64,000 nt of DNA from Vulcanisaeta sp. JCM 14467 (GTDB lineage Archaea; Thermoproteota; Thermoprotei; Thermoproteales; Thermocladiaceae). Under the pieces are notes generated by a model, which searched no databases, was not told the DNA's origin, and saw only the letters and a list, made by a program, of their open reading frames with translations. Position 1 is the stretch's first letter; each line of letters opens with the position of its first letter. Both the position numbers and the translations under genes were made by a program. Where the stretch lies: positions 62,001-126,000 of the forward strand of contig NZ_BBDM01000006.1 of assembly GCF_001316245.1 (NCBI RefSeq). Direction: 5' to 3'. Positions 1-8,961 of this stretch are shown one piece after another.

Positions 1-71
1 TGTAATGAGCATATTCACTAGGTTGAGGCGTATTATCGAGGCTGTGAATGCGGTAATCACGAGTATGGTCA

Positions 72-1322
72 TTAAGTACTCCGGAAGCAGATTAAGGCTT
101 TCCCTAACCACTTACGGGAACCCTTGGGTGTTGGTATCCACTCAATCCTGCCAATACCGAGGAGACCCATTAGGTTTGCAAGGGCTATCCTGGGTAGCGC
201 CATTATGAAGGCGAGGTTTGCACTATTAATCGCGAAGACGTCCCTACGAGGATCACCACCAAGCTCCTTATCAAGCATTAGCAATGAGTATAGGTAAGTT
301 AGTAATGGTGGTACAACCATTATTAATAATACAGCGAATGTCCAGGTTGGGATGCTCATCCCAGCAATGTCCATGGCTACTAGCATGAGTATTGACGCTA
401 ATTGGAGAACGTAGGCGAAATACTGCCCCAGGTAAAGCAGTACCGTGGCGCCATGTCTCCTACGCAGGACTTGCCAGAAGTACCTCCTAATAACCCTACC
501 AACACCAAAGCTCCACCTCAATTGTTGCCTAAGGAACCCGGCATAATTAACGGGGACCTCCACGTTAACGAGCGCGTTATCGGCATATGAAACCCTTAAA
601 CCATTAATGAAGAACTTCACGCCGAGCTCCACATCCTCAAGGACATCCTCAGGCCAATAACCAATCCTCCTCAATGCGCCAATGTTTACTAAAGAACCGC
701 TGCCGAGTATTGGTACCCAACCAATCAAGTCGTTGAGTGCCTTCAAAACCTTAAAGAATAGGGCATAACCAATCCACTGCCCACGGGCCAATAATGAATC
801 ATTTTCATTGCTAGCGACCCAGTGAGGAACCACGGCAGCCGCAGAGTTCGCGTTCTTAATTAATTCATTAATACTCTCTCGGCTCATTGATGAATCAACG
901 TCAAGCACAAGCATGTAGTCACTGTCGCTCATCTCAACCCTCTTAATAACGTGATTCAACGCGCCACCCTTATAACCACTTGGTTTCTCCCTATGAATAA
1001 CCCTAAAACCATACTTACTACCTAACGCCCTTATGATGCCCAGAGTGCTGTTGTCATAACCATCAAGTACGTAAATAGTACCAAGCTTCAACCCTAAGGA
1101 TGCTAACCTCCTCATTGATGTCTCCACCAGATCGAGTGGTTCGGACTTGGCAGGGATAACGAGGAATACGTTTCCCTTGACTCCCAAATTACCGCCATTC
1201 ACCTTATCCTTATGAGTATTGCCGCTTCTCTTAATAATCATTAATTGATATATTATTGGGTAGAACGATATTATCGTTACTATTAGGTATATTATTACGA
1301 GTGTGGTTTCGTAATTAATCAT
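72..1322 (-). CDS. Membrane glycosyltransferase, family 2 (cellulose-synthase-like)
   Basis: A 416-residue membrane-bound GT2 enzyme, expected to transfer a sugar from a nucleotide sugar onto a lipid or surface glycan at the cytoplasmic face. An N-terminal membrane segment (about residues 5-30) precedes a GT-A domain with a DxD-type motif (VLDVDSS, near residue 140), the acid/base motif EDVELG (near 230) and a QLRWSFG motif (QxxRW, near 268). Three or four hydrophobic segments follow. The acceptor is unknown. It is intact, which is notable among its broken neighbours. Family call is firm; substrate cannot be told. Confidence 0.88.
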   Translation of the reverse strand: MINYETTLVIIYLIVTIISFYPIIYQLMIIKRSGNTHKDKVNGGNLGVKGNVFLVIPAKSEPLDLVETSMRRLASLGLKLGTIYVLDGYDNSTLGIIRALGSKYGFRVIHREKPSGYKGGALNHVIKRVEMSDSDYMLVLDVDSSMSRESINELIKNANSAAAVVPHWVASNENDSLLARGQWIGYALFFKVLKALNDLIGWVPILGSGSLVNIGALRRIGYWPEDVLEDVELGVKFFINGLRVSYADNALVNVEVPVNYAGFLRQQLRWSFGVGRVIRRYFWQVLRRRHGATVLLYLGQYFAYVLQLASILMLVAMDIAGMSIPTWTFAVLLIMVVPPLLTYLYSLLMLDKELGGDPRRDVFAINSANLAFIMALPRIALANLMGLLGIGRIEWIPTPKGSRKWLGKALICFRST

Positions 1323-1365
1323 TGTATCGCCTATAATCGCAATAACTTAATAACTTATCCCACCC

Positions 1366-2051
1366 TCAACTCCTTAAATTGCTTAAGTCAAGGATAACAT
1401 CAACACGTACATTCCTATCCCTCAACTTATTAATCCAGGAATTGCTCATTGAGATTAATACCGAGACACCCACTAACCTAGCTCCTGCACTATTTACTAG
1501 CTCGATCAATGCATTCAACGTCCTACCAGTCCTAACGATATCATCAACTATCAAAACCTCATCACCCCTCTCGAGTAAGTGCCTCGGCAAGTATAAGGAA
1601 ACCCTGCGCGGTGGTGAATCAACTATGTAGCTAACCTCGTAGAAGTCCTCTGAGGCGATATCCTTATACTGCTTGGCAATGGCTAGCCTTGCATTTAATG
1701 CGTATGAAGCCATCACTGAGAGGGGTATTCCATCGGTGGCCGCGGTTAATACCTTATTATTGGTAGGTCAGAGAATGAGTCCTTAACCCTTCTTTGGTAG
1801 AGTTTGAGTATGTATGGGTTAAACAGTACATTATTTAGGTCGATAAACCCATCCTTAATTGTGACATTTCTCCTCAAAACCTCGGTTAAGTCAAGCATGG
1901 GCTTCAATCTCTCCTTAATTACGTTAACGGTGTCTAATGACGGTAGTAAATCGCCATTGGCATACCTGCAGAGTAGGCTTTCTGGTATGTCTAGTATCTG
2001 TGATAACTCCCTGTACGATAAGTTGTAAATGGACTTGGCTGAATTTATCAA
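1366..2051 (-). CDS. GfcR/PyrE-like HTH-phosphoribosyltransferase regulator (frameshifted)
   Basis: Two reading frames join into one protein of about 230 residues. The N-terminal part (1746-2051) is a helix-turn-helix with LSQILDIPESLLCRYANG. The C-terminal part (1366-1716) is a phosphoribosyltransferase domain with the PRPP-binding motif VLIVDDIVRTGRT. The same architecture is known in archaeal GfcR-type regulators, where the PRTase fold acts as a sensor. The break lies near 1752: with one base restored in the A run the frame reads KVLTAATDGIPLSVMASY straight through. The start shown is a TTG; no good upstream start is visible. Regulator role is inferred from the fusion. Confidence 0.75.
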
Positions 2052-2215
2052 CTCAACAGCCTCTAACTGCTCATCAACTTGGCAAGTCTCCTACCTGCAC
2101 GCATTTAATTAATTCCTTTAAACAATTGTTTAAAAAGTTAATTAATAAGAGTGTTTCGTAGATCATATGGACACGGTAAAATTAAATATATCACTAATGA
2201 ATATGTGGTGAAAGG

Positions 2216-2225
2216 TTTTTATTAG
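2216..2225 (+). promoter_or_regulatory. Probable TATA box of the ThermoDBP-like gene
   Basis: The T/A-rich element TTTTTATTAG lies 23-32 nt before the ATG at 2248, the spacing expected for a leaderless archaeal transcript. It is a pattern match only; a second A/T element lies at 2231-2242. Confidence 0.4.
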
Positions 2226-2247
2226 AAATTAGTTATTTATTTAGTGT

Positions 2248-2931
2248 ATGAGTAGTGAAGAGAGAAGGGAGGAGGAAGTGGGTGGTGAGGAGGAGATTGA
2301 AAGAGGTGGTGCGACGGCTGAGCTTGTTAAGGGTAATGTCCTAAAGATTAGGTGGGTCACGGGTAAGACCTCGGCGGCTAGGTTATTCGGTAAGTACGGT
2401 AGGGAGGGAAGACCTGACTTCTTTAGGTTACTCTTTGGAGCCATTGGTGGTAGTCTTAGGTCTCAATTCCCTGAGGATAAGGCTAATGAACTGTTCAACA
2501 CCATTAGGAATTCCCAGGGCTTTAAAGATTCGTTAGATGAGGTGTTTGAGTCCATGAAGAGGTGGTTCTTTGATGAGGTTGTCCCTAAGTATAAGCTTGA
2601 GAGGGGTGATGTATTCGTGATCACGACAACGCTTGAGCTTAACATCAATACCGGCGAGCTTAAGTGGGATAAGGAGTCTACGCAAGTCATTTACTGGGTT
2701 AGGAGTGATAGGGTTGCTGAGAAGTGTAGGGAGCTTGGTTTTACTACAGCTGGTGCAGGGGCAAGTGCTGGGGAGGTTGATAGGTTGAGGAAGGAGAGAG
2801 ATGAGTTGATGAGTAGGGTTAAGGAGCTTGAGGATAGGGTTAACGAGTTGGTAAATGAAAATAATAGGTTGAAGGTTGAGAATGAGGAATTGAGGAAGAA
2901 GTTAGAAAGCATTAAGCACTTGATTGGTTAA
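2248..2931 (+). CDS. Candidate ThermoDBP-like single-stranded DNA-binding protein
   Basis: A 227-residue protein with an acidic N-terminal tail (1-20), a globular domain rich in aromatic and basic residues (about 28-155) and a C-terminal leucine-zipper coiled coil (about 175-225). That layout is the one described for ThermoDBP, the protein that replaces the OB-fold SSB in Thermoproteales. The globular part carries SAARLFGKYGREGRPDFF and a conserved-looking MKRWFFDEV stretch. It is monocistronic, with its own promoter. The call rests on architecture and remembered sequence character, not on an alignment; a generic coiled-coil DNA-binding protein is the alternative. The 3' end overlaps the convergent PEBP gene by 4 nt. 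Confidence 0.6.
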   Translation: MSSEERREEEVGGEEEIERGGATAELVKGNVLKIRWVTGKTSAARLFGKYGREGRPDFFRLLFGAIGGSLRSQFPEDKANELFNTIRNSQGFKDSLDEVFESMKRWFFDEVVPKYKLERGDVFVITTTLELNINTGELKWDKESTQVIYWVRSDRVAEKCRELGFTTAGAGASAGEVDRLRKERDELMSRVKELEDRVNELVNENNRLKVENEELRKKLESIKHLIG

Positions 2932-3518
2932 CCACCGTAATACCCAATTAATATGCCATAACCAACAATATCACCCACATTAATAGACCTTATTATATTA
3001 AAATCACTCTCATTAGACGGCGGCAACTCCCTATTAAGTGCGAGGACCATGACTACGTACTCATGCGGAGGGCCGGGCGGTGGGCATGGACCACCATAAC
3101 CAACCTTACCAAAGTCATTAATACCCTGATAACCAATGCCCCGCACGTAGTATTGAGCCGGGATGCCTTGGGGTAACTCCGTTATGTTTGGGGGCACGTC
3201 ATACAAGACCCAGTGTATAAAGATACCGCCGGGTGCGTTTAGGTCCTCCATCACTATCATGAGGGATTTGGCGTTGCTGGGTACGTTACTTATGTACAGT
3301 GGTATTGAGTAATTTAATCCGTCACACGTGTAATTAATGGGTATCCTGGAGCCATTACTGAACACGGAACTCACAACTATCTTGGGCACATTCGCTGGAA
3401 CCTTTACGAGACCTATCACTACGTATGGTACCTCATGCCTGGTCGGTATTGTGAGTAGGACCACTATTACTATTGCTATGACTACTACGAGGGCTATGAT
3501 TATGTAGCTCAGTCTCAT
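2928..3518 (-). CDS. PEBP family protein (YbhB/YbcL-like), membrane-anchored
   Basis: A 196-residue phosphatidylethanolamine-binding-protein homologue. It begins with one hydrophobic segment (residues 4-26) that should export and anchor it. The PEBP core follows, with the ligand-site motifs YTCDG, MEDLNAPGGIFIHWVLYD and a GGPCPPPGPPHEY loop, all typical of the prokaryotic YbhB/YbcL branch. Ligand and role are unknown in archaea. It converges on the ThermoDBP-like gene. Confidence 0.88.
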   Translation of the reverse strand: MRLSYIIIALVVVIAIVIVVLLTIPTRHEVPYVVIGLVKVPANVPKIVVSSVFSNGSRIPINYTCDGLNYSIPLYISNVPSNAKSLMIVMEDLNAPGGIFIHWVLYDVPPNITELPQGIPAQYYVRGIGYQGINDFGKVGYGGPCPPPGPPHEYVVMVLALNRELPPSNESDFNIIRSINVGDIVGYGILIGYYGG

Positions 3519-3575
3519 ACTTCAATAAGCCATGCTTAAAAATGCTTAATAGACTTTATTGTTCCGTATTGTCGC

Positions 3576-5228
3576 ATGCCTGTAATCACATTTAAACGAA
3601 GTGACCTGGAGGGCTTGTTGGGTAAGTACTTTAATGGTGATGAGGAACTTATTGCGGCATTGAATAGGCTTAAGGGTGAGGTTGAGGGTGTCTCTGGTGA
3701 TGACGTTACGTTTGAGGTTACCCACGATAGGCCTGACTTGTTTTCCGTGGAGGGCATCGCGAGGGCGCTTAAGGGCCTGTTTAGAATTGAGATTGGGCTT
3801 CCCAGATTTAAAGTCGTTAATAATGGGTTCAAGCTCATTGCTGAGGATGTTCCCAATAGGCCATATATAATGATGGCTATTGTGCGTGATCTAAGGCTTA
3901 GTGATGAGGCCATTAGGCAGATGATACAGCTTCAGGAGAAGCTTCACGCAACCTACGGCAGGGATAGGAGGAAGATGGCCATTGGGTTTTACGACGTTGA
4001 TAAGGTAAAACCACCACTCACGTACAGGCTTGAGAGACTCGATGCCATTAGGTATAGGCCGCTGGATAGTGATAGGGAGATGAGTGGTTACGAGGTCATT
4101 GAGGGCACCGAGAAGGGTAGGCTTTATGGCAAGTACGCGGTTTATGAGGGTAGGGCACCAATACTAATTGATTCCGAGGGTAGGATCCTCGTGATAATAC
4201 CCGTACTCGGTAGTGAGGACTTCAAGGTTACGGAGAGGACTAGGAACGTATTAATAGACGTGACGGCCACAGACATGAGGCTAGCCAAGTCGGTACTTGC
4301 CGTTCTAGTTTATAATTTGCTCGAGAGGAGTTCCTCGAGAACTGTTGAGTTAGTAAATGCGGATGCACCATGGGGCAGTGTGACATCCCCGACCCTGGAT
4401 CCCATTGAGTTTAGGTTATCCATTAACTTCGTGAATGACTACTTAGGATTTAACCTGAGTAAGGATGACATCATTAACTACTTATTGATGTCTAGGCATG
4501 ATGTTGTTGATAACAGTGAAGAATTACTGGTTAAGGTTGCCCCATACAGGTTCAATGTACTTCACCCGGTCGACCTTGTCGAGGACGTTGCGGTGGCTTA
4601 TGGCTATGAGAATATACCGAGGGAGTTACCACCGCAACCCGTTAGGGGCGCTAGGAATGGATTGAACGCCTTCGCGGATTTGACTAGGGATTTAATGGTT
4701 GGTCTTGGTTTTCAGGAGGTTCTTAATTACATGATGAGTAATAAGGATGTAATGATCAGGAGGACGATGGATCAAAGGGAGCTTATTGAGGTTGAGAATC
4801 CAAAGTCCGAGCTTTACACGGTCATTAGGGACCACATATGGCCTCAATTAATGGAGGTTGCAGCAAGGAATAAGGCGCTAATTGAGGGTGTCCTCAGGAT
4901 ATTCGAGGTTGGCTACGTAGCATCGCCAAGCCAGGAAAGTGAGGTTGGGGTTAAGGAGGACTTAGTACTTAGTTACTTAATTAGCGGCCCTGAGATAACA
5001 CTAACTGATGGTCTCTCGGTCCTGAGGTCATTATTGACAAGCCTTGGCATTAATTACGTACTTAAACCCTGTATATACGCCTCGGGCTTGCCCGAAAGAA
5101 CTGCTTGCATATTCGTTGAGGATAGGAATGTTGGTTTTGTGATGGAGGTGAGGCCCGACGTGATAACGGCGTTTGACCTTGAGTACCCGGTTGTTGTTAG
5201 TGAGATCAGGCTTAATGAGTTGGTATGA
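3576..5228 (+). CDS. pheT: Phenylalanyl-tRNA synthetase, beta subunit
   Basis: A 550-residue archaeal-length PheT, partner of PheS in the alpha2-beta2 enzyme that charges tRNA-Phe. The B3/B4 editing region is recognisable around VTFEVTHDRPDLFSVEG (near residue 50) and the B5/catalytic-like part around PYRFNVLHPVDLVEDVAVAYG (near 320-345). It reads through without a break. It lies on the opposite strand from pheS, 6 kb away, so the two subunits are not in one operon. dtdA follows 54 nt later on the same strand. Confidence 0.95.
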   Translation: MPVITFKRSDLEGLLGKYFNGDEELIAALNRLKGEVEGVSGDDVTFEVTHDRPDLFSVEGIARALKGLFRIEIGLPRFKVVNNGFKLIAEDVPNRPYIMMAIVRDLRLSDEAIRQMIQLQEKLHATYGRDRRKMAIGFYDVDKVKPPLTYRLERLDAIRYRPLDSDREMSGYEVIEGTEKGRLYGKYAVYEGRAPILIDSEGRILVIIPVLGSEDFKVTERTRNVLIDVTATDMRLAKSVLAVLVYNLLERSSSRTVELVNADAPWGSVTSPTLDPIEFRLSINFVNDYLGFNLSKDDIINYLLMSRHDVVDNSEELLVKVAPYRFNVLHPVDLVEDVAVAYGYENIPRELPPQPVRGARNGLNAFADLTRDLMVGLGFQEVLNYMMSNKDVMIRRTMDQRELIEVENPKSELYTVIRDHIWPQLMEVAARNKALIEGVLRIFEVGYVASPSQESEVGVKEDLVLSYLISGPEITLTDGLSVLRSLLTSLGINYVLKPCIYASGLPERTACIFVEDRNVGFVMEVRPDVITAFDLEYPVVVSEIRLNELV

Positions 5229-5281
5229 GTTGCAATGGGAATATTAAAAAGGCAGTAGATTTGTGCAAGTGTTGAATTAGC

Positions 5282-6108
5282 ATGTATGGAATTGTATTTA
5301 GTAAGGTTGATGTAGTATCTAGGGGCGTCTTCGAATTATTTAATAGGGATGGAGTTCTTAGGTATAGAATGGGGTTGGGCGATTACGAGATTTACGACAT
5401 AGGAGGAAACCTGGCATTTTATGCATTGAATAAGGATATTGTTTACCTAGATGATATTGAGGAGGTGATTTCCAGGATTGGGGGGAAGCCTAAGGAGTTA
5501 ATCTTCGTTAGTCGTCATGAGATGAGGAATCCACGACCAATGTTTACGTCGCATGTCACGGGTAATTGGGGCGCTGCTGAGTTAGGTGGGAAACCAAATA
5601 CGATATCCCTCGCTAATCCACATACAATCACGGCCTTTTACAGAGTGTTGTGTAAGGTCAGGCCCGACTACGGTCTTGAAAATTTTGAGTGCCGTATTGA
5701 GCTACGCACCATGGACCTACGATAGAGTCGATACCCGTGACCTTCGTGGAGCAGGGAAGTAGTGAGAGGGAGTGGTCCGTGAGTAGGGGCTGGGAATTGC
5801 TTCATTACGTGGTCAATGAATTCCTCGAGGGTAAGCTAGTCAGTAATTACGAACCTGCAATATCGATAGGGGACCTTCACTACTTAACAATAGATAATAG
5901 GTTAATTAATGGCGAGGCTGATATTGGTCATGCAATACCGAAGTACGTAACGCCGATAACCAGGGACATGATTATTAAGGCCGTGAACATGATGACTCAT
6001 AAGCCCGTCAAGGCTTACGTAAGCTGGAAGGCCATTGATAGTGAAGCTAGGAAGCTTGTTACTGAGGTTCTTAATGAATTGAATGTGAAAATAATTAAGA
6101 GGACGTGA
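5282..6108 (+). CDS. dtdA: Archaeal D-aminoacyl-tRNA deacylase (frameshifted)
   Basis: Removes D-amino acids wrongly attached to tRNA. The first frame (5282-5725) carries the motifs FVSRHEMRN, LTSHVTGNWG-like FTSHVTGNWG and SLANPHT. The second (from about 5703 to 6108) begins with the family signature THHGPT and ends with the conserved DIGHAIPKY. The frames meet near 5702, where restoring one G (GAGCTACG to GAGGCTACG) gives E-A-T-H-H-G-P-T. Joined length is about 275 residues, normal for archaeal DtdA. It is probably co-transcribed with pheT upstream and the DUF429 gene 3 nt downstream, so two quality-related tRNA genes lie together. Confidence 0.88.
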
Positions 6109-6111
6109 TTA

Positions 6112-7233
6112 ATGACTTCGATTATAAACAGTATATACGCGGGAATTGACCTAGCATTGCCAAATAAGAGGAGGACAGGCTTTGGACTAATAAACGCCAA
6201 TGAACGTACCTACTCAGTAGCCACCCTATCCACTAAGGAGGAGATAATGAACCTAATATTAAGTCAATCCCCATCACTAGTATGCATAGACGCACCACTC
6301 GGGCTTCCTAAACACGGCATTAATAGATTAGTTGAGATAAAGGCCAGGAAACTCAGTCTTAGGCTCATCCCACCATTACTAGGCCCAATGAGACAATTAA
6401 CGATGTACGGCATGCAAATTGCAACTGAACTGAGGAACCAGGGCTTTAGGGTCCTTGAGGTTCACCCAACATCAACACTCAGGATACTTAGTATGAATAG
6501 GCAGGACTTTATTAAATTCATTACATCAAGATTGAGAGGGCCCTTGGTGAGCAATGAGCATGAGGTTGATGCATTGGTATCGGCATTTACCTGCCTACTG
6601 CATGATTACGGATGCACTGAGGAGTTGAGTGGATTTGAGGGTGAAGGTTCATTAATAATACCGCGAGTAGACTGCGCATCCTGGGTAATCAGTCATGAAC
6701 CCTTTGAGGGCTTGATTGACAAGTATAGGGACGTAATAGTCAGTATTTATAGGTTAGGGATTGATTGCTGCGGTAGTGACTGCATTATTAGGGTGGTTGA
6801 TTGGGATTACGTGAAAGGACTTAACTGCAGCGTGTATGGGCTTATGATAGACCCAGAGCAGGTCAATGAATTGTTGAGACGCCCATCATTAGTAAAGTCA
6901 TTATTGCAGCGGAGAATTAATAGGTTGATTATATATCCGTGCATAGTCCAGAACAGGATATCATTATTAAATAGGCTTGGCTTCACCATAATGAACTATC
7001 TAGTGAGTGATGATTGCCCATTGACCCAGGAAGTCGTGATTCACCTTGATGCCTATAAAATAGTTGAATTAGTAAGTAAGGGGGTCACTGTCTACGTTCA
7101 TTTATATTACCCATACATTAAAGGTAAGAAAGAGTCCACGTACGACATTAACTCGATATTTGATGCAGCCCTTGAATATTTAAGGAGGTTTGGGATCACG
7201 ATTCATCTGGTTCTAGATGAGCTTTACCGCTAA
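6112..7233 (+). CDS. DUF429 (RNase H-like) protein with an extra C-terminal domain
   Basis: Residues 1-170 match the DUF429 family, a predicted RNase H-fold nuclease: GIDLALP near residue 11, IDAPLGLP near 63, EVHPTS near 121 and HEVDALVSAF near 147, so the acidic residues expected at the active site are present. Residues 180-373 form a second part I do not recognise. It is Cys-rich at one point (GIDCCGSDC near 220) and alternates beta- and helix-like stretches. The gene starts 3 nt after dtdA and probably shares its transcript. Its last 38 nt overlap the convergent zinc-ribbon gene. Confidence 0.75.
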   Translation: MTSIINSIYAGIDLALPNKRRTGFGLINANERTYSVATLSTKEEIMNLILSQSPSLVCIDAPLGLPKHGINRLVEIKARKLSLRLIPPLLGPMRQLTMYGMQIATELRNQGFRVLEVHPTSTLRILSMNRQDFIKFITSRLRGPLVSNEHEVDALVSAFTCLLHDYGCTEELSGFEGEGSLIIPRVDCASWVISHEPFEGLIDKYRDVIVSIYRLGIDCCGSDCIIRVVDWDYVKGLNCSVYGLMIDPEQVNELLRRPSLVKSLLQRRINRLIIYPCIVQNRISLLNRLGFTIMNYLVSDDCPLTQEVVIHLDAYKIVELVSKGVTVYVHLYYPYIKGKKESTYDINSIFDAALEYLRRFGITIHLVLDELYR

Positions 7234-7495
7234 TCCTTATGTACAACTCCTTAATTAACTCAGCCCACTTAAGGTGAATTTTATTACCCTCATACTCGAT
7301 ATAACTTCTATAGATGTGCTTTTTCGTCATCCTAGTATATATCTTGCAATTTGGACATCCGAGAATTATGTATGTTGAATTTTCAATTAGCTGAAGGTTG
7401 GAACCACATATGGGGCATTTCAGACTCAGCTGCAGTTTTAATGTTTCTTCCGATACCATTGATTTAGGTATTGAAACCGCAGGATTATTAATCAA
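7196..7495 (-). CDS. Small zinc-ribbon protein
   Basis: A 99-residue protein with one zinc ribbon (CPICG near residue 28, CPNCK near 48) and a basic, helix-rich C-terminal half. No family recognised. Its 3' end overlaps the DUF429 gene by 38 nt on the other strand. Confidence 0.6.
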   Translation of the reverse strand: MINNPAVSIPKSMVSEETLKLQLSLKCPICGSNLQLIENSTYIILGCPNCKIYTRMTKKHIYRSYIEYEGNKIHLKWAELIKELYIRISGKAHLEPDES

Positions 7496-7699
7496 ACACT
7501 TAAAAAGTTGACGTCATAGTCCCGTTAAGTATTTATGGGTAACAGGTAAGTGAGTCCCTGTCCTTAATACATTAGGGTAATATTACTTAGAAGTAATGGG
7601 GTGGCATACTGTTGCGTGTATTGGGTCGGTATTGATACTGGTATTAGCGTTATTTTACAGGGTCACTGTAAATAAATCATGCATAATAACTAATCATTA
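7496..7699. other. Divergent intergenic region, no gene seen
   Basis: Two hundred and four bases between the zinc-ribbon gene (minus) and the next plus-strand gene. It must hold both promoters; an AT-rich stretch (TGTAAATAAATCATG) sits about 25-35 nt before the start at 7700. No ORF, tRNA or clear repeat is visible. Confidence 0.4.
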
Positions 7700-8410
7700 A
7701 TGCTCAACATACAGAGGAGTATACCAATACCGAGGATAAGCCTTGAGAAGCTCATAAATTATATGCTCACTGTTGGTGAGAATCCTGGAATTGACTGCTC
7801 AACAATAAAGGAGAGAGGTCTTGACATTGGTAAGGGTAGGGGTGACATCACCAGGTTCTTTCAGAGGATTGGGATTGTGGAGGTTTATGGAGATTGCAAC
7901 ATTAGGTTGACTGATGCGGGTAATGCGTTGTATAGGGCTTTGAATAGGGATGTGGCGTTGTCGAAGATGCTATTTCACTTAATACTATATAGAGAGTTGC
8001 CTCATTACCGATTACTAATAAATACGATTAGTGAGGAGGGGCCCGTGAGCATTACTGAGCTTCATAAATTGATAAATCAAAGGATGAGGGAGTTATCACC
8101 GACGGCATGGCTTAATGAGGTTGCCTTTAAGGCATTAATTGGACTTGCGGTGGATCTCGGGGTTGTGGAGGTGGTAAATGGGGAGGTTAATATTAGGTAC
8201 GCAGCCTCTATAAGTGAATGCATTAGGAGGGCGATAGCACCCATAGGTAATCAAAAGGTCTTGAGGCTCGATGATTTAAGTACCTGCATTAAGCAATTGC
8301 TTGGGGATATTGATATAAGGCAATCGTTAATTAACAACTTGGATGGCTGTGTTGAACCGATAATTGCGCCCGGACCGTCGGTCCTAGATCCACGTATTTC
8401 AGGGTATTAA
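7700..8410 (+). CDS. Uncharacterised protein, probable winged-helix regions
   Basis: A 236-residue soluble protein I cannot assign. Helical segments with alternating polar and aliphatic residues, such as the stretch ending ITRFFQRIGIVEVYGD, look like winged-helix units (residues 15-75 and 105-165), each followed by a short beta-rich part. No membrane segment or enzyme motif is visible. It is monocistronic and converges on the DUF35 gene. A DNA-binding role is a guess from the shape only. Confidence 0.6.
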   Translation: MLNIQRSIPIPRISLEKLINYMLTVGENPGIDCSTIKERGLDIGKGRGDITRFFQRIGIVEVYGDCNIRLTDAGNALYRALNRDVALSKMLFHLILYRELPHYRLLINTISEEGPVSITELHKLINQRMRELSPTAWLNEVAFKALIGLAVDLGVVEVVNGEVNIRYAASISECIRRAIAPIGNQKVLRLDDLSTCIKQLLGDIDIRQSLINNLDGCVEPIIAPGPSVLDPRISGY

Positions 8411-8448
8411 ATGAGGATTGCGTGGTTAAGCAGGTTGTTAATTCCATT

Positions 8449-8961
8449 TTAAGTGAGTCCGTATTGAGTCGTTAGCATTGCTTGTTTTTTTAGTTGGAAT
8501 GTTATTATGTACTTATTGTGCTTCTCAATGTATGTTGTGCCTAGTATTACCTCATCACCCACCTTGACGCACCTCTCATCCTTAACATTAATTAGCCAAC
8601 CCATGACCCTAACATCACCAACCCTGGCAATGGTTATTATGTATGGCTCAAAATCCTCATAACCCTGGGGCTTGGCGTAGACCCTGGTAAACGTCTCGAG
8701 AATACCCTCCCTAGGTAATTCGATCCACTCAACATCGCTTGAGCCACAGTATGGGCAATCGGCTTGTGGCGGGTAGTAAACAGCGCCACAGGACTTACAC
8801 CTGGTTGCGTAGATTTTGCCCTCCTTAAGGCCATCCCAGTACTTAACGGTCCTTCCAATGGGTATTCTATGCCTGTAAGTGATCGGTACTGAGTCGATTG
8901 TTGGTCCCTCAATCTTAACGGTCTTCCTCGAACCTGCCTTCCTCTCTGCCATACCCATCAC
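8449..8961 (-). CDS. DUF35 zinc-ribbon/OB-fold partner of thiolase
   Basis: A 170-residue protein with a zinc ribbon (CKSC near residue 53, CPYC near 69) followed by an OB-fold region (GILETFTRVYAKPQGYEDFEP). In archaea, DUF35 proteins bridge acetoacetyl-CoA thiolase and HMG-CoA synthase so that the thiolase product is channelled. The start overlaps the 3' end of the thiolase by 4 nt, so the two are translationally coupled. The matching HMG-CoA synthase lies 49 kb away in this window. Confidence 0.88.
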   Translation of the reverse strand: MMGMAERKAGSRKTVKIEGPTIDSVPITYRHRIPIGRTVKYWDGLKEGKIYATRCKSCGAVYYPPQADCPYCGSSDVEWIELPREGILETFTRVYAKPQGYEDFEPYIITIARVGDVRVMGWLINVKDERCVKVGDEVILGTTYIEKHNKYIITFQLKKQAMLTTQYGLT

